The notes under the pieces were generated by a model. That model was not told the DNA's origin and did no database searches. It saw nothing but the letters and a program-made list of their open reading frames with translations. Shown in pieces: positions 20,536-30,643 of a stretch of 64,000 nt of DNA. Within the stretch, counting starts at the first letter, position 1. Each line of letters starts with the position of its first letter. This DNA comes from Lumbricus rubellus (taxonomy: Eukaryota; Annelida; Clitellata; Crassiclitellata; Lumbricidae), in contig OX243825.1 in the NCBI GenBank assembly GCA_945859605.1, positions 1,562,326 to 1,626,325 on the forward strand. Reading direction: 5' to 3'. The translations under genes were made by a program, and so were the position numbers.

Positions 20536-23070
20536 CTATAATCTGTTTCTAACGATTTCAGGAAACTTGGAAAGAATGGAATCAACTCGATCTGGAGCGA
20601 AGCTTGTAACCTCGTCATCTGGTAGAAAACCGATGGGAAAAGCAATCTGAAGGAAATCCGTTGTTTCCTTGGAAAGTGGAATTGCCCAGAATAGTGCCAA
20701 CGGCGAGAGATTAAGTTCAACAACCTCTGAGAAAATGGAAAACCACATATCCATTTTCTGCTGATTATCTTTGGGTTTCTCTGATTTATCCATCACCTCG
20801 TATCGACGAAACACCATTCTGTAGCTTTCCCATCCAAACTCGTGTGCAAGTTGAGCATAGACAAATAGTGCGATACCCGGAGAACTTTTCCACTTCTTGA
20901 AATCGGCTCCATCTTTGAAAAACTGTTCAGTAACAATCAACGGGTTCTGAAGCCATTCGTGGATCCAGGGTTTAAGATGGCATATCGTTTCCATGGCACA
21001 CAGTGTGAAGATGTTCACTGTAACTTCTCCAGTGCCTTCAAAGGTCCATTCACCTCTCTGCATGTTGTGTCCGATTTCGTGAAAAACGCCCCAATTTCCC
21101 TCCTTCTGAAGAACGGTACCGTTTAAGAGGAATAGATTTCCTTTTGGGTCCACCACATCCAGATGAGTGACGATTGGATATCCTGAATGCATGTAGCCGC
21201 AAACCGGTTGTTCGTCTGTCACAATCCACATTCGTCGGAACTTGGACACATCTGTTCCTCGAAGATCGTGATACAAACGGACAACCGAATCCCAAGTCTT
21301 CATCACCGAAGTCAATTCATCAAACTCTATTTCTCTCACACTGGAAGCCGGTGTCGCGCGACAGAGTCTCCCCCTAAAAGTCTCCCCCCGGAGACTTTAT
21401 TTCGAAATAGATTCTCCCCCGGAGGATCTGTTCTAGAATAAATTGGCCCCCCGGAGACTATATGCCGAAATAAAGTCTCCGGGGGGAGAGAATATTTCCT
21501 CCGTCCACGAAACAAAGTCTCCCCCCGTTGATCGTGAAATCGGCTACAGTCGCATAAAATTAATAGATGAGCATATCAAACCGTTAGTTTGCGTTGCTAA
21601 CCCGATAACACGTTATTTAACACGAACATTTATATACTTTTACACCAGAAAAATTTCTTCCAAAACAGATTTTCAGCCAGGGGAGACTTTGTTTCGGGGG
21701 GAGACTTCGTTTCGGGGGGAGACTTTATTTCGTGACACCGGCAATGTAATCGTAACAAATTCTCCAACGATATCCGCCCAAAGTCCTGGAAAGTGACGTC
21801 TCTGCTTCCATTCCTCCATTCCTTTCTCACCTTCCGTAAATCTGAATATTGGAGCATCCACGACGTTTTCAAGCCTCACACTCAAGCTAAGCGAAGGCTT
21901 TTCAGGGCTAATAAAGTAGATGAGACCTCCAAATGCCGTCGATAGCTCAAAACTTTTTTCGTTGATTTTGACTTTATTACTCACTATTGGCCATCTTCTC
22001 AATGCATTACAAAACAGTTCGTCTGTATGACATCCGACCATCAGTTCCCAGTTGTGCCCCTCATTTCCGGAGAGCACTTCAACCTTAAGGGTCTGGCCAG
22101 CTGGCAGATAAAACCCAGTCAAATGGAAGTCTTCTCTATCTGAATGGAATTCAAGGGTATGACACTTCAGTTGAGGTTCAGTGGAAAAGTCACCTGGGAA
22201 GAAATTGACGCCTGGAGCTTTTACATTTTGTGGTCTCAGCGTGTCATAGCAGAAGAGCCAAAGGTTCAGAATGGCTCGATCTTTCTTCTTGGTAATTGGT
22301 TCCTTGGCATTTGGAGTATTTGTAACATTTCGTTTACAGCTCTCCCAGAACATATCTACGGCACAACTACACTGAAGAAATTCACCCTTTGGTATATATC
22401 TCAGTCCCATGAGCATGTTTGCCTTCTCTACTGCTTTGTCAAAGTTTGTTCCAGCGTGTTCTAGAACTCTCAGCAAATGAGCATCCGCGGCTTTGTTGTC
22501 TTTCACGGAGAAACCTTCATCAGGAGCAGATATGTAATCTTCAGTGTAATAAATACCTGCTTCGCCCAACAAGGTCAGATAGGAAACGTCGGAAAGAGTC
22601 TTTCCATTATTCAGCTGAAGCCAACCCCATGGAGTCAAGCAGTGAAGCAATGCTCCTCCATTCCGAACATATTCAGTCATATCTTTGAGGGGAGTACTAC
22701 TAAAAAATCCTTCAAAAATTACTATTTTAGACGACATGAGTCTCTCCTCGCTGACACTTTCTTTTGCACTTAGAATGCTGTCTCCTTTCTCATACGTTCC
22801 TCTTGTTAACCATTGCTTAAGATTTGTGTGGAACTTTGCCATGACATATTCAGCTGAATTGTCAGTTTCCAAGAACTTGGAAGCATAGCCATCATGAGCA
22901 ATGGCAACAATTCGACCTTTTCCAAACTCTGCCGCAGCTACCAGCACGTCTTCCGCGTTGCTTCCAGTTAGAATTGGTTCAGCGTGTTTTCCATAGACGA
23001 CAATTCTTCCAGGAACTCCATGTTTAGGGAGAACACTGATGCCTTGTAGGATCTCTTTTCTCCACTCCGT
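20536..23070 (-). pseudogene. TCAF-like: TCAF-like copy D, interrupted by a DNA element and lacking its start codon
   Basis: The body matches copy B most closely and keeps HEIGH (21067-21081) and TGEVTVNIF. Two lesions are visible. First, the conserved start ATG is ACG (TEWRKEIL at 23070), and a TAA stands two codons upstream. Second, a 386-bp element (21352-21737) is inserted in the M60 domain after ITLP, bringing an in-frame stop near 21673. Insert plus 4-bp duplication is 390 bp, so the frame downstream is unchanged and the last ~267 codons stay open. No good splice pair would remove the insert. The absence of other frameshifts suggests recent inactivation, or an assembly of a polymorphic allele. 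Confidence 0.85.
21352..21737. mobile_element. Inverted-repeat DNA element inserted in copy D (CCGG duplication)
   Basis: Bounded by TGTCGCG (left) and CGTGACA (right), imperfect inverted ends, with CCGG on both sides (21348-21351 and 21738-21741). The uninterrupted paralogues show a single CCGGC/GCCGG at this site, so the duplication is real. Subterminal units of the form GGGGGAGACTTTATTTCG occur several times in opposite orientation at the two ends. There is no coding capacity. I do not recognise the family. Confidence 0.85.
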
Positions 23071-23508
23071 GGTTTATGGTTCTAATCCAATGGTCTTGAC
23101 TTCCGATCCAATTCCTTCTGTTTCTAAACGTCATAAAGAATTTCATTAGTGAACATTAGTTTCTCAAGAACCATTACTTAGGTAGTTTTTTAAATAAATT
23201 AAAACAGCTTTCGTGATTAATATAGCCTACCTCAAAGTCATATAGGCCTAGCTAAGATGTTTGAAATCACACTTTAATCATTCAGCTCACATGTATGTGA
23301 GCTAATATTTGATATTTTGGTAGGCCCTTAAATATAATAATTATTACAAGAATGTAAACATGTGTAAAATCTGAAGAAAAATTACATCCAGACACGGCTT
23401 GATCTCAAAATTAAATTGAATAACGAATAGGCTAATACTGTAGATTGTAGACTGTTTTAAGTAGGCTAGACTGTAGTAATTTTCGACCAGAAAATATCAA
23501 GTGATAAC

Positions 23509-23620
23509 CTAATAAAGAAAGCGAGCGTATTATGATTCCTGCGCAGTCTGCTAAACTGGCGCTAGATGTTTTGCGCTCATGCGCTTAGGCGAAGGTGACT
23601 GCTCGGTCAATTCTCTTCCT
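23509..23620 (-). other. Predicted noncoding first exon of copy D
   Basis: Corresponds to the B exon at 14357-14480 (shared AGAATTGACCGAG and CATCTAGC motifs) and ends at a possible donor TTAG|GTTATC. It indicates that B and D arose by duplication of the gene with its promoter. Confidence 0.4.
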
Positions 23621-25655
23621 TAAGATATCAAAACTAATTCAACAACCTTGGTTGATCTGTACATTTTAATTACTAACCAAAACTACTAAGTTTCCGATTC
23701 TAATCGCTTGACATCCAGTGTCAGTCAGCAGAGGAATTAAGACTGAAACGATCAGTTGAAACGACTTAATTAGTATATTATGACAAACAACGAAGAATCT
23801 GCTATTTTTAGGCACAGGGAATTTACGTCTGGTCGGAATTTCTATCAATATTGTTGGTCACGTTATTCCATAGGCTAGCCTAACCATCAAAGAGACTCCT
23901 CTGTGGTGGTCAACGATCTGGTGATGGTTAGAAAATTAAGTAGGCCTAGGCCTAGGCCTACAGCGCTGTACTTAATGTTCGCGATTCGCCGTAATAATTA
24001 TTATTATTATTGTCATAAAATACGCTATGCTCAATCATAGCTTCTTACCAATGCAAAATTTGAGTGACGTGTCATGTTTTTTAACGGCATAAAACACGAA
24101 AAGGCCTAGGCTAGTAAGTGACACGTGAAACGTTTCTGCTAAGTCATGCGTCTGCAGATCAAAAATAATTTTAATAGGCCTAGGCCTATTGTTCGTATTG
24201 TGCCACTGCATGCGCAGATAGGGTTTATAGCAAAGACCTTTTAGTAGCCTACTAAAAGGTATTTGTTTATAGCATAGCCCAGGGACTAGGCTACATGACC
24301 TAGAGGTCCTAGCCTAATCCTAGATTTGTTCTCATTCACCATCACAGGTTCGCATATGCATTTGCAGATTGAATTTCCAGTAGGACTAGGATATAAATTT
24401 TTCGGTAAGAACGAGCCTGCTTTCGAATATTCTAAAGTTCCTAAATCTGCTTGAGATTACCGGGAAATTAATTAGGCCTATGTTAGGTCTATGATAATTT
24501 ATGAGATGCTGCCTGGCAAATCTATTTCATTGTGGTCTCCATTCCGGAGGAATTCCTACCTTTACCTTTACAAACCGTTCACATAATTGAAGAAAACTTG
24601 GTAGGCCTACTTGTCGGTTAATTAACCGCCACACACAGAAACCCATTATACGAAATTTTACATGCAGAAATTAAATCACATCCGGTTACATCTGAAATTT
24701 AATCGCAATTAGCGCTTGAGAAATGGAAGCTGGAGCCTTAATGAAAGTTTTTTACAGGTGAAATGGAGGTTGGATTGATGAAAAAACGCAAGAGAAATAG
24801 AATCTCGATGATGGTTTTCTATAGTGAAATAGAAGTTGGATTGATGAAGATAACGCATAAGAAATAAAAGCTGGATGAAAGTATTTTTAGAGCTGAAATA
24901 GAAGCCGGATTAACGAAGAAACGCTTAAGTAATGGAAGCTGGATGAGGGTATTTTATATCTGAATTAGAAGCTGGATTGAAGAAAATAACGAGCGAGAAA
25001 TAGAAGCTGGACGAAGGTATTTTTAGAACTGAAGAAGAAGCTAGATGCATGTTGAAACTTTCGAAATCTGTCAAGAAATGTACTGGTAAACAAAATGGCC
25101 TCATAATGACGTCATTCTATACAAGGGTGGGTTAGTAAGCATTGGAGAAGCATATCTATGTGATACACCGTGCGAAATAATTTGGGTCCGGACTTCGGAG
25201 GAGTGCCGATTCTTTTATGACATATTCTAAGTTCTTGTGTTTGTTTCAAATTTGATAAATGAAATTTGATTATCTAAAAAAATCCTGGTCGGAGATGCTG
25301 TAGGATTTTAGAGAGACTATAGGCATATTAGCTTAGGACAAAAATTCATCAAAAGTAATAGACGACGAACATTCGAACAACTTAATTTTCGTTATCAACC
25401 ACTTCAACACAATGAATAAAAAATATTAATTTTAAAACAAATCAACGAAGAACCAGCTGTTTTGGAAACATGCAGAAATAAATTAACAGTAACCGTTTCT
25501 ATTGTTTCTAACTATTCGCCAGTGGAAGATGAATATTTTTGGCAAATATAAATTGCAGACCTTGTTCCAGAATTGCGCCTCTTATCGAAAATCATGGGTT
25601 GCTTCGTTCAAAGAAATTCGAAAACGGCAAAGTCACTTAAACAATATCCACCTTT
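23621..25655. other. Spacer upstream of D and downstream of E
   Basis: Contains clustered AGGCCT motifs (for example 23940-23960 and 24175-24190), a short ATT run (~23995-24012) and the tandem repeat at 24710-25050. No coding sequence recognised. Confidence 0.5.
24710..25050. repeat. Degenerate tandem repeat, unit about 63-66 bp
   Basis: About five units built around GAAATGGAAGCTGGA...GATGAAAGTATTTTTAGAGCTGAA with AACGCA(A/T)(A/G)AG spacers. Unit divergence is substantial, so it is not a young satellite. Confidence 0.75.
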
Positions 25656-27809
25656 TTACTCTGTAGTAGGGGATATTTTTCTGACGGTTCCTGGAAACTT
25701 CCGGAGAACAGCATCAACTCGATCTAAAGCGAATCTTGTAACCTCATCATCTGGTAAGAAACCAACTGGAAAGGCAGTTTGAAGGCGAGCATCTGTCTCA
25801 ACGGAAAGTGGAATGTCCCAAAAAATGGCTAATGGAGCCAGATTGAATCCAACAATATCGGAAAATGTGGAAAACCATTTGTCGATTTTCTCCTGATCAG
25901 TCTTTGGCTTCTCCTTATCAGGCATAGCCTCATATCGTCGAAAAACCTTTCTGTAGCTGCCCCATCCAAATTCGTGTATGAGTTGAGCATAGACAAAAAG
26001 TGCAATACCTGGAGAACTTTTCCACTTCTTAAAATCGGTTCCATCCTTGAAAAACGCTTCGGTGCTTTTCAATTGATTCTGAAGCCATTTGTGGATCCAG
26101 GGTGTGAAGTGACAGATTTCATGCATGGCGCAGAGAGTAAAGATGTTCACTGTAACCTCGCGCGTGCCTTCAAAAGTCCATTGGTCCCGTTGCATGTTGT
26201 GTCCGATTTCATGAAAGACACCCCATTTTCCTTCCTTCTCAACACTGGCACCGAAAAGGAAGTCTTTATTCTTTGGGTCTGCAACATCCATGTGTGTCAC
26301 TATGGGATAACCTGCATGCATGTACCCGTGAGAAGGCTGTTCGTCTGTCACAATCCACATTCGTCGAAACTTGGACACATCAGTTCCTCGAAGATCGTGA
26401 TACAAACGGACAATCGAATCCCAAAACTTCATCACCGAAGTCAATGCATCAAACCCCAATTCTTTCACACTTGAAGCCGGTAGTGTGAATCCTATACATT
26501 CTCCTTCAATATCAGCCCATAGCCCAGGAGAGTTTCGGCTTTGGTTCCAAGTGTCTTTTCCTTTTTCGCCTTCCGTAAGTCTGAACTTCGGAGATTCAAC
26601 GACGTTTTCCAGCTTCAAACTTATGCTCTGGTTAGTTTTTTCTGGACTGATTAGATAAATCAGGCCTCCAAACGCCGTCGATATCTCAAGACTTTTCTGC
26701 TCAAGTTTGACTTTCTTGTTCAATTTTGGCCATCTCTTCAGTTTGTCCTTATTAGTCAGGTCGTCAGTATGACAGCCAACCATTATTTGCCAGTTTTTGT
26801 CATTGTTTCCTGAAATTACCTCTACTTTGAAGGACAGACCAGCTGGCAAATAGCAGGCAGTCGAATGGAAGTCTTCTATATCTGAATGGAATTCGAGGGT
26901 GCGAGTCTTCAAAGGAGGTTCAGTCGAAAAATCACCTGGAAACAAGTCGACTCCTGGTGCCTTTGTGTTTTTTGGCTTAAGCAAGTCGAAGCAAAGCACC
27001 CAAAGGTCTAGAATGGCTAATTCTTTTTTATTAGTTACTTGCTTCTTTGGGCTTGGGATCGAGTTCTTTTTCACCTCCTCCCTACATTTCTCCCACAGTT
27101 TATCCATTAAGCCTTTCCACTGAAGAAGCACGTTCGCGGGCACATACTTCAACCTCTTCAGCATATTCACCTGATCTGCTGCTTTGTTTAGATTTTTTCC
27201 TGCTTCGTCTAGAACTCTGAGGAGATGAGCGTCGGCTGCCTTGTTGTCTTTGGCGGAGAATCCGATATCCGACACAGAGATGATTTCATGGGTGTAGCAA
27301 ATCCCGGCTTCACTGAGCAGTGCTGCATAAGGCGCATCGGAAAGAATCTTCCCCTTATTCAGTTGGAGCCATCCCCAAGGAGTCTCGCAGTGAAGCAGTG
27401 CACCTCCGTTGCGCACAAACTCAGTCAAGTCTTTTGGGTCGATTTTCACCTGTCCTCCATGGTAGAAGACTATCTTTGCCGACTTCAGCTTTTCCATGTC
27501 TGCGTTGTCCGTGGCGTCAATGATGCTGTCGTTCTTCTCGAATGTTCCCTTCGTTAACCACTTCTTCAGGTTTTCGTGAAATACTTTCAGTGGACCTCTA
27601 TCATCCTCGGAAAACTTACCTGGATACCCATTGTGAGAAATGGCGACGATTCGACCTTTGCCGAATTCTGCCGCAGCAACTAGGACATCCTCCGCATTTG
27701 TGCCAGTCAGAATTGGTTCTGCCTGCTTCCCAAAGACGACTATCCTTCCTGGGACGCCGTTCTTTGGCAAGACCGTGATGCCCTTGAGAATGCTTTCTCT
27801 CCACTCCAT
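25656..27809 (-). CDS. TCAF-like: TCAF-like M60-domain protein, copy E (predicted cytosolic, catalytic motif intact)
   Basis: 717 residues from the conserved MEWRESILKGITVLP start (ATG 27807-27809). The same frame has an ATG at 27905, but an acceptor TTTACAG at 27850/27851 and the noncoding exon at 28576 make the inner ATG preferable. The motif HEIGH (26199-26213) and Glu of TREVTVNIF are present, so zinc binding and peptidase chemistry are plausible. N-terminal amidotransferase-like motifs (FGKGRIVAIS, RNGGALLHCETPWGW) are intact. There is no signal peptide or membrane segment. It is the first of three units (E, F, G) repeated at ~5-kb intervals with homologous 5' and 3' flanks. Confidence 0.9.
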   Translation of the reverse strand: MEWRESILKGITVLPKNGVPGRIVVFGKQAEPILTGTNAEDVLVAAAEFGKGRIVAISHNGYPGKFSEDDRGPLKVFHENLKKWLTKGTFEKNDSIIDATDNADMEKLKSAKIVFYHGGQVKIDPKDLTEFVRNGGALLHCETPWGWLQLNKGKILSDAPYAALLSEAGICYTHEIISVSDIGFSAKDNKAADAHLLRVLDEAGKNLNKAADQVNMLKRLKYVPANVLLQWKGLMDKLWEKCREEVKKNSIPSPKKQVTNKKELAILDLWVLCFDLLKPKNTKAPGVDLFPGDFSTEPPLKTRTLEFHSDIEDFHSTACYLPAGLSFKVEVISGNNDKNWQIMVGCHTDDLTNKDKLKRWPKLNKKVKLEQKSLEISTAFGGLIYLISPEKTNQSISLKLENVVESPKFRLTEGEKGKDTWNQSRNSPGLWADIEGECIGFTLPASSVKELGFDALTSVMKFWDSIVRLYHDLRGTDVSKFRRMWIVTDEQPSHGYMHAGYPIVTHMDVADPKNKDFLFGASVEKEGKWGVFHEIGHNMQRDQWTFEGTREVTVNIFTLCAMHEICHFTPWIHKWLQNQLKSTEAFFKDGTDFKKWKSSPGIALFVYAQLIHEFGWGSYRKVFRRYEAMPDKEKPKTDQEKIDKWFSTFSDIVGFNLAPLAIFWDIPLSVETDARLQTAFPVGFLPDDEVTRFALDRVDAVLRKFPGTVRKISPTTE

Positions 27810-28575
27810 CGGTTCTTTGTGCTTATATTGTTTGGAAAAGAAACCCGGCTCTGTAAACGCATTCATAGATAATATAAATATATAAATTGTATAGCTATTC
27901 ACCATTCTGCTTCCAGCGTTGCTTTAGTTTTAATTTTATGGGTGTACGTTGATTCTAAATGACACATTGCTTCACTTTGCAAGGTAATCTTATGAAACCA
28001 TTTTATCAGACGTGTTGCATTGCTATTCCAATGTTACAATTAGTGGTAAAACATTTAGCAGACTATAATGCTAACTTAGCAAAGTTATTCATCATATACA
28101 TTGATGTGTCTAGCTCGATACGACTTTTCAGACTCATCATTGATACTTAACACCTTAGACTTTGTGACTTCATGTTATTTGGTGCGATCTTATTCCTAAA
28201 ACTTTTATCAGAAAACGACTTTTACCCGGGATTCGAAGCTGACAAGACTGGACACAGAATACGATATATTCGGATAAAGTTAATTATATATAGGCCTACA
28301 GTTTTTCAGGGTGTTCAGAGGTGATGGTGTATGACGAAACTACAACTACCATAACGACGGTGGATAGGTTAGTAAAATGATCTCTATAAAAATAATGTCA
28401 ATTAATTATCAGTAAACCGTGGATCTAACATTAGTGGGACACAACTTTCGTTGCATTTCCCACATTGTTGTGGACAGAGTAAAATGGCAATGGCATATCG
28501 AGTGACAATTATGGTGGCAACCTTATAGGTAGGATGCTGAATGACAGTTAAAAAATAAATAGTCTAGAGTCTTAC

Positions 28576-28672
28576 CTGACTGAACTTAGGAAACTCGTCG
28601 TCAGCTGAAGTAACCAAACGATATTTTCGGAAGTACCTTCCTTCTCTGCTCAGACTGTCTCTTTAAACTACA
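28576..28672 (-). other. Predicted noncoding first exon of copy E
   Basis: Minus-strand sequence ending AAGTTCAGTCAG|GTAAGAC, a good donor, preceded by AGAAGGAAGGTACTTCCG. Homologous sequence lies upstream of F (~34027-34130) and G (~39080-39165). It contains no ATG, so translation begins in the main exon. The 5' boundary is not determined. Confidence 0.5.
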
Positions 28673-30624
28673 CTCAACATTAGAAGAAAGGCAAGTAGGC
28701 GGAGAAACAGAGATGGATAGGGACGAAATGAGTTGAAAATCAACCCCAGGATGAGTCACTCATCGATAGTCTAAACAACAGTGGAGTGACACACACTTCA
28801 TTAGTCAATTGCAAAACGTGACTCACGACCGTAAATCATTATCACTGGCTTCTGTCGAATTTCATCGGACACTTCGTTGGACACAACAGCTGGATGGCAA
28901 CTTAAAGTATGCGTCTGTATCCATTTTCTTTCTTCGGTCGATGTGACTTCGTCGGCGAGAATACTAAGACGAGAAGGACCGGCTGATAAATGGAGATACG
29001 GATCGATCGATGGATGGATGGGTTGGAGGATGGACGGACGGACGGGCATGCGGGCGGGCGGATGGGTGGATGGATGGAATGTGATGGAAAAATGAATGAC
29101 CTATTGATAGATAGACGTCAAGATCTAGAATGTACACCTGGATTGATATAAGGACTTTAAATGGATAACTAAGCCTTACTAAGCAGAGAGGGGTGGGTGA
29201 ATACCGAACTCAATCTTATGCAGTTAAATCAATACAACAAGCATTCTGCTGAGTTTAAACTTTTAACGACCGTTCGAGAAGTCGACCGATTTTATGCCGA
29301 TGAGTCAGAAATCTAGTCTTACCGCTATTCTATTTTTGGGTTTATTTTATTCGCGTCGTTTAGATTTCATCCCATTTCTACTGAGCTTAGCACACCACAT
29401 CATGTGATTTATGCGACGACCTAGATACACGGTCTCCAATACACTCTATCGTCGTCAGTGTATTAAAGCTGACTTGGGAATCAATGTAACTTGTCGTTAA
29501 AGTGTCAAACAAATCTGATGTCATCGTGCCCCGTTGCACAAGCCGAACATAGTGAATGCGATATTGTGAAAAAAAGCATAGTGAATGCGATGTTGTTAAG
29601 AAGAGGTGGAGTCTCTTAGGCTGCCATGAGAGGAGGCCGTGGGCTTGCAGTGTGAGCAACGTCATTTTTTACAAGATGGCGGTTCGTCAGGTCCCTTCTC
29701 GCCCTCTCACCCTTCTACCAACACTGTACAGTCCGTGCACTCGTAATTGCTGAGTCAGCTAGTGGAGGCAGAGAAGCAAAACCTTGAAACAAATTTCTAT
29801 CCTAATGGGGAATTGAACCCTGAATACTCTATTGGTACTTGATTTATTCCACCATGTTAACCGACCATCGCGCGATCTAGTTATCCGGTCTGTCCATTGG
29901 AATTGCAATCGCGACTTATAGCCAATGAAAAGGGCTGATCAACTTTGATGGTTGCTTTTTAAGAAATCGACCAATCGTGTAAAATTAAAAACTCTAGATA
30001 GCAGAAACATAGTGGGTACATTTTTTCCTTACTGAATTCCACGACATTGCCTCCAAATTTCAAGCAGCTCACCATGGAGTCACCTGGAATCGCCGGTCGG
30101 ATTGAATAGAAAAATTCAATTGCCAAAGAGTCACACTGCCCACTTCATTAGCTATTGGCTAAATCGCGATAGCTGATCAGTCTTTTGCTTATCTTTGGAC
30201 AGAGATTGTTGCATTCGGTATTTACTACGACCCACCGGTAGCTTTTGATAATAAATTAATTAGGCCTAAACTGATTAAGGAATCCAACATACACTCGATG
30301 AAAATCATTGGAAACACAAAAAGAATGTCACGTAAAATTAATGTCCGGAGAACCAATTGTTTTAAAATCTTAAGAAAAAACAAATGAACCTTCACCATTT
30401 CCATGTTTCTCCATTGACCAGTTACTGCACAGTCATGGCCGAATATTCAGCACACACACACAAAACAAATTGCAAGTCGGCAATTGCATTTCTACAACGA
30501 GACGCTCATTAGAACCTCACTGCAAGTCTTCCTGTTTGCGACGACATCCATAATTATCGCAAGTTCTGCGATATACTGTTGAAAAAATTCCACAATCTAA
30601 GACGTCACAAAAAATTACCAGAAC

Positions 30625-30630
30625 TTTATT
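30625..30630 (-). other. Polyadenylation signal of copy F
   Basis: AATAAA on the minus strand, beginning about 14 bases after the stop codon of copy F, which would give a very short 3' untranslated region. Confidence 0.45.
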
Positions 30631-30643
30631 ACTCAGTCGCAGA

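Larger units (their letters stand above)
27851..30643. other. 5' region of copy E and spacer to copy F
   Basis: Includes the predicted 5' intron and noncoding exon of E (~28576-28672), a GGAT microsatellite (28995-29090) and flank homologous to that upstream of F and G. Around 29560-29600 a ~27-bp stretch (CATAGTGAATGCGAT) is tandemly duplicated. The right end is the 3' flank of F. No other gene recognised. Confidence 0.5.

Noticed and set aside
21352..21737. Insertion in copy D treated as an intron
   Set aside because: No GT-AG pair at its edges would restore the protein, and the CCGG duplication marks it as a transposed element.
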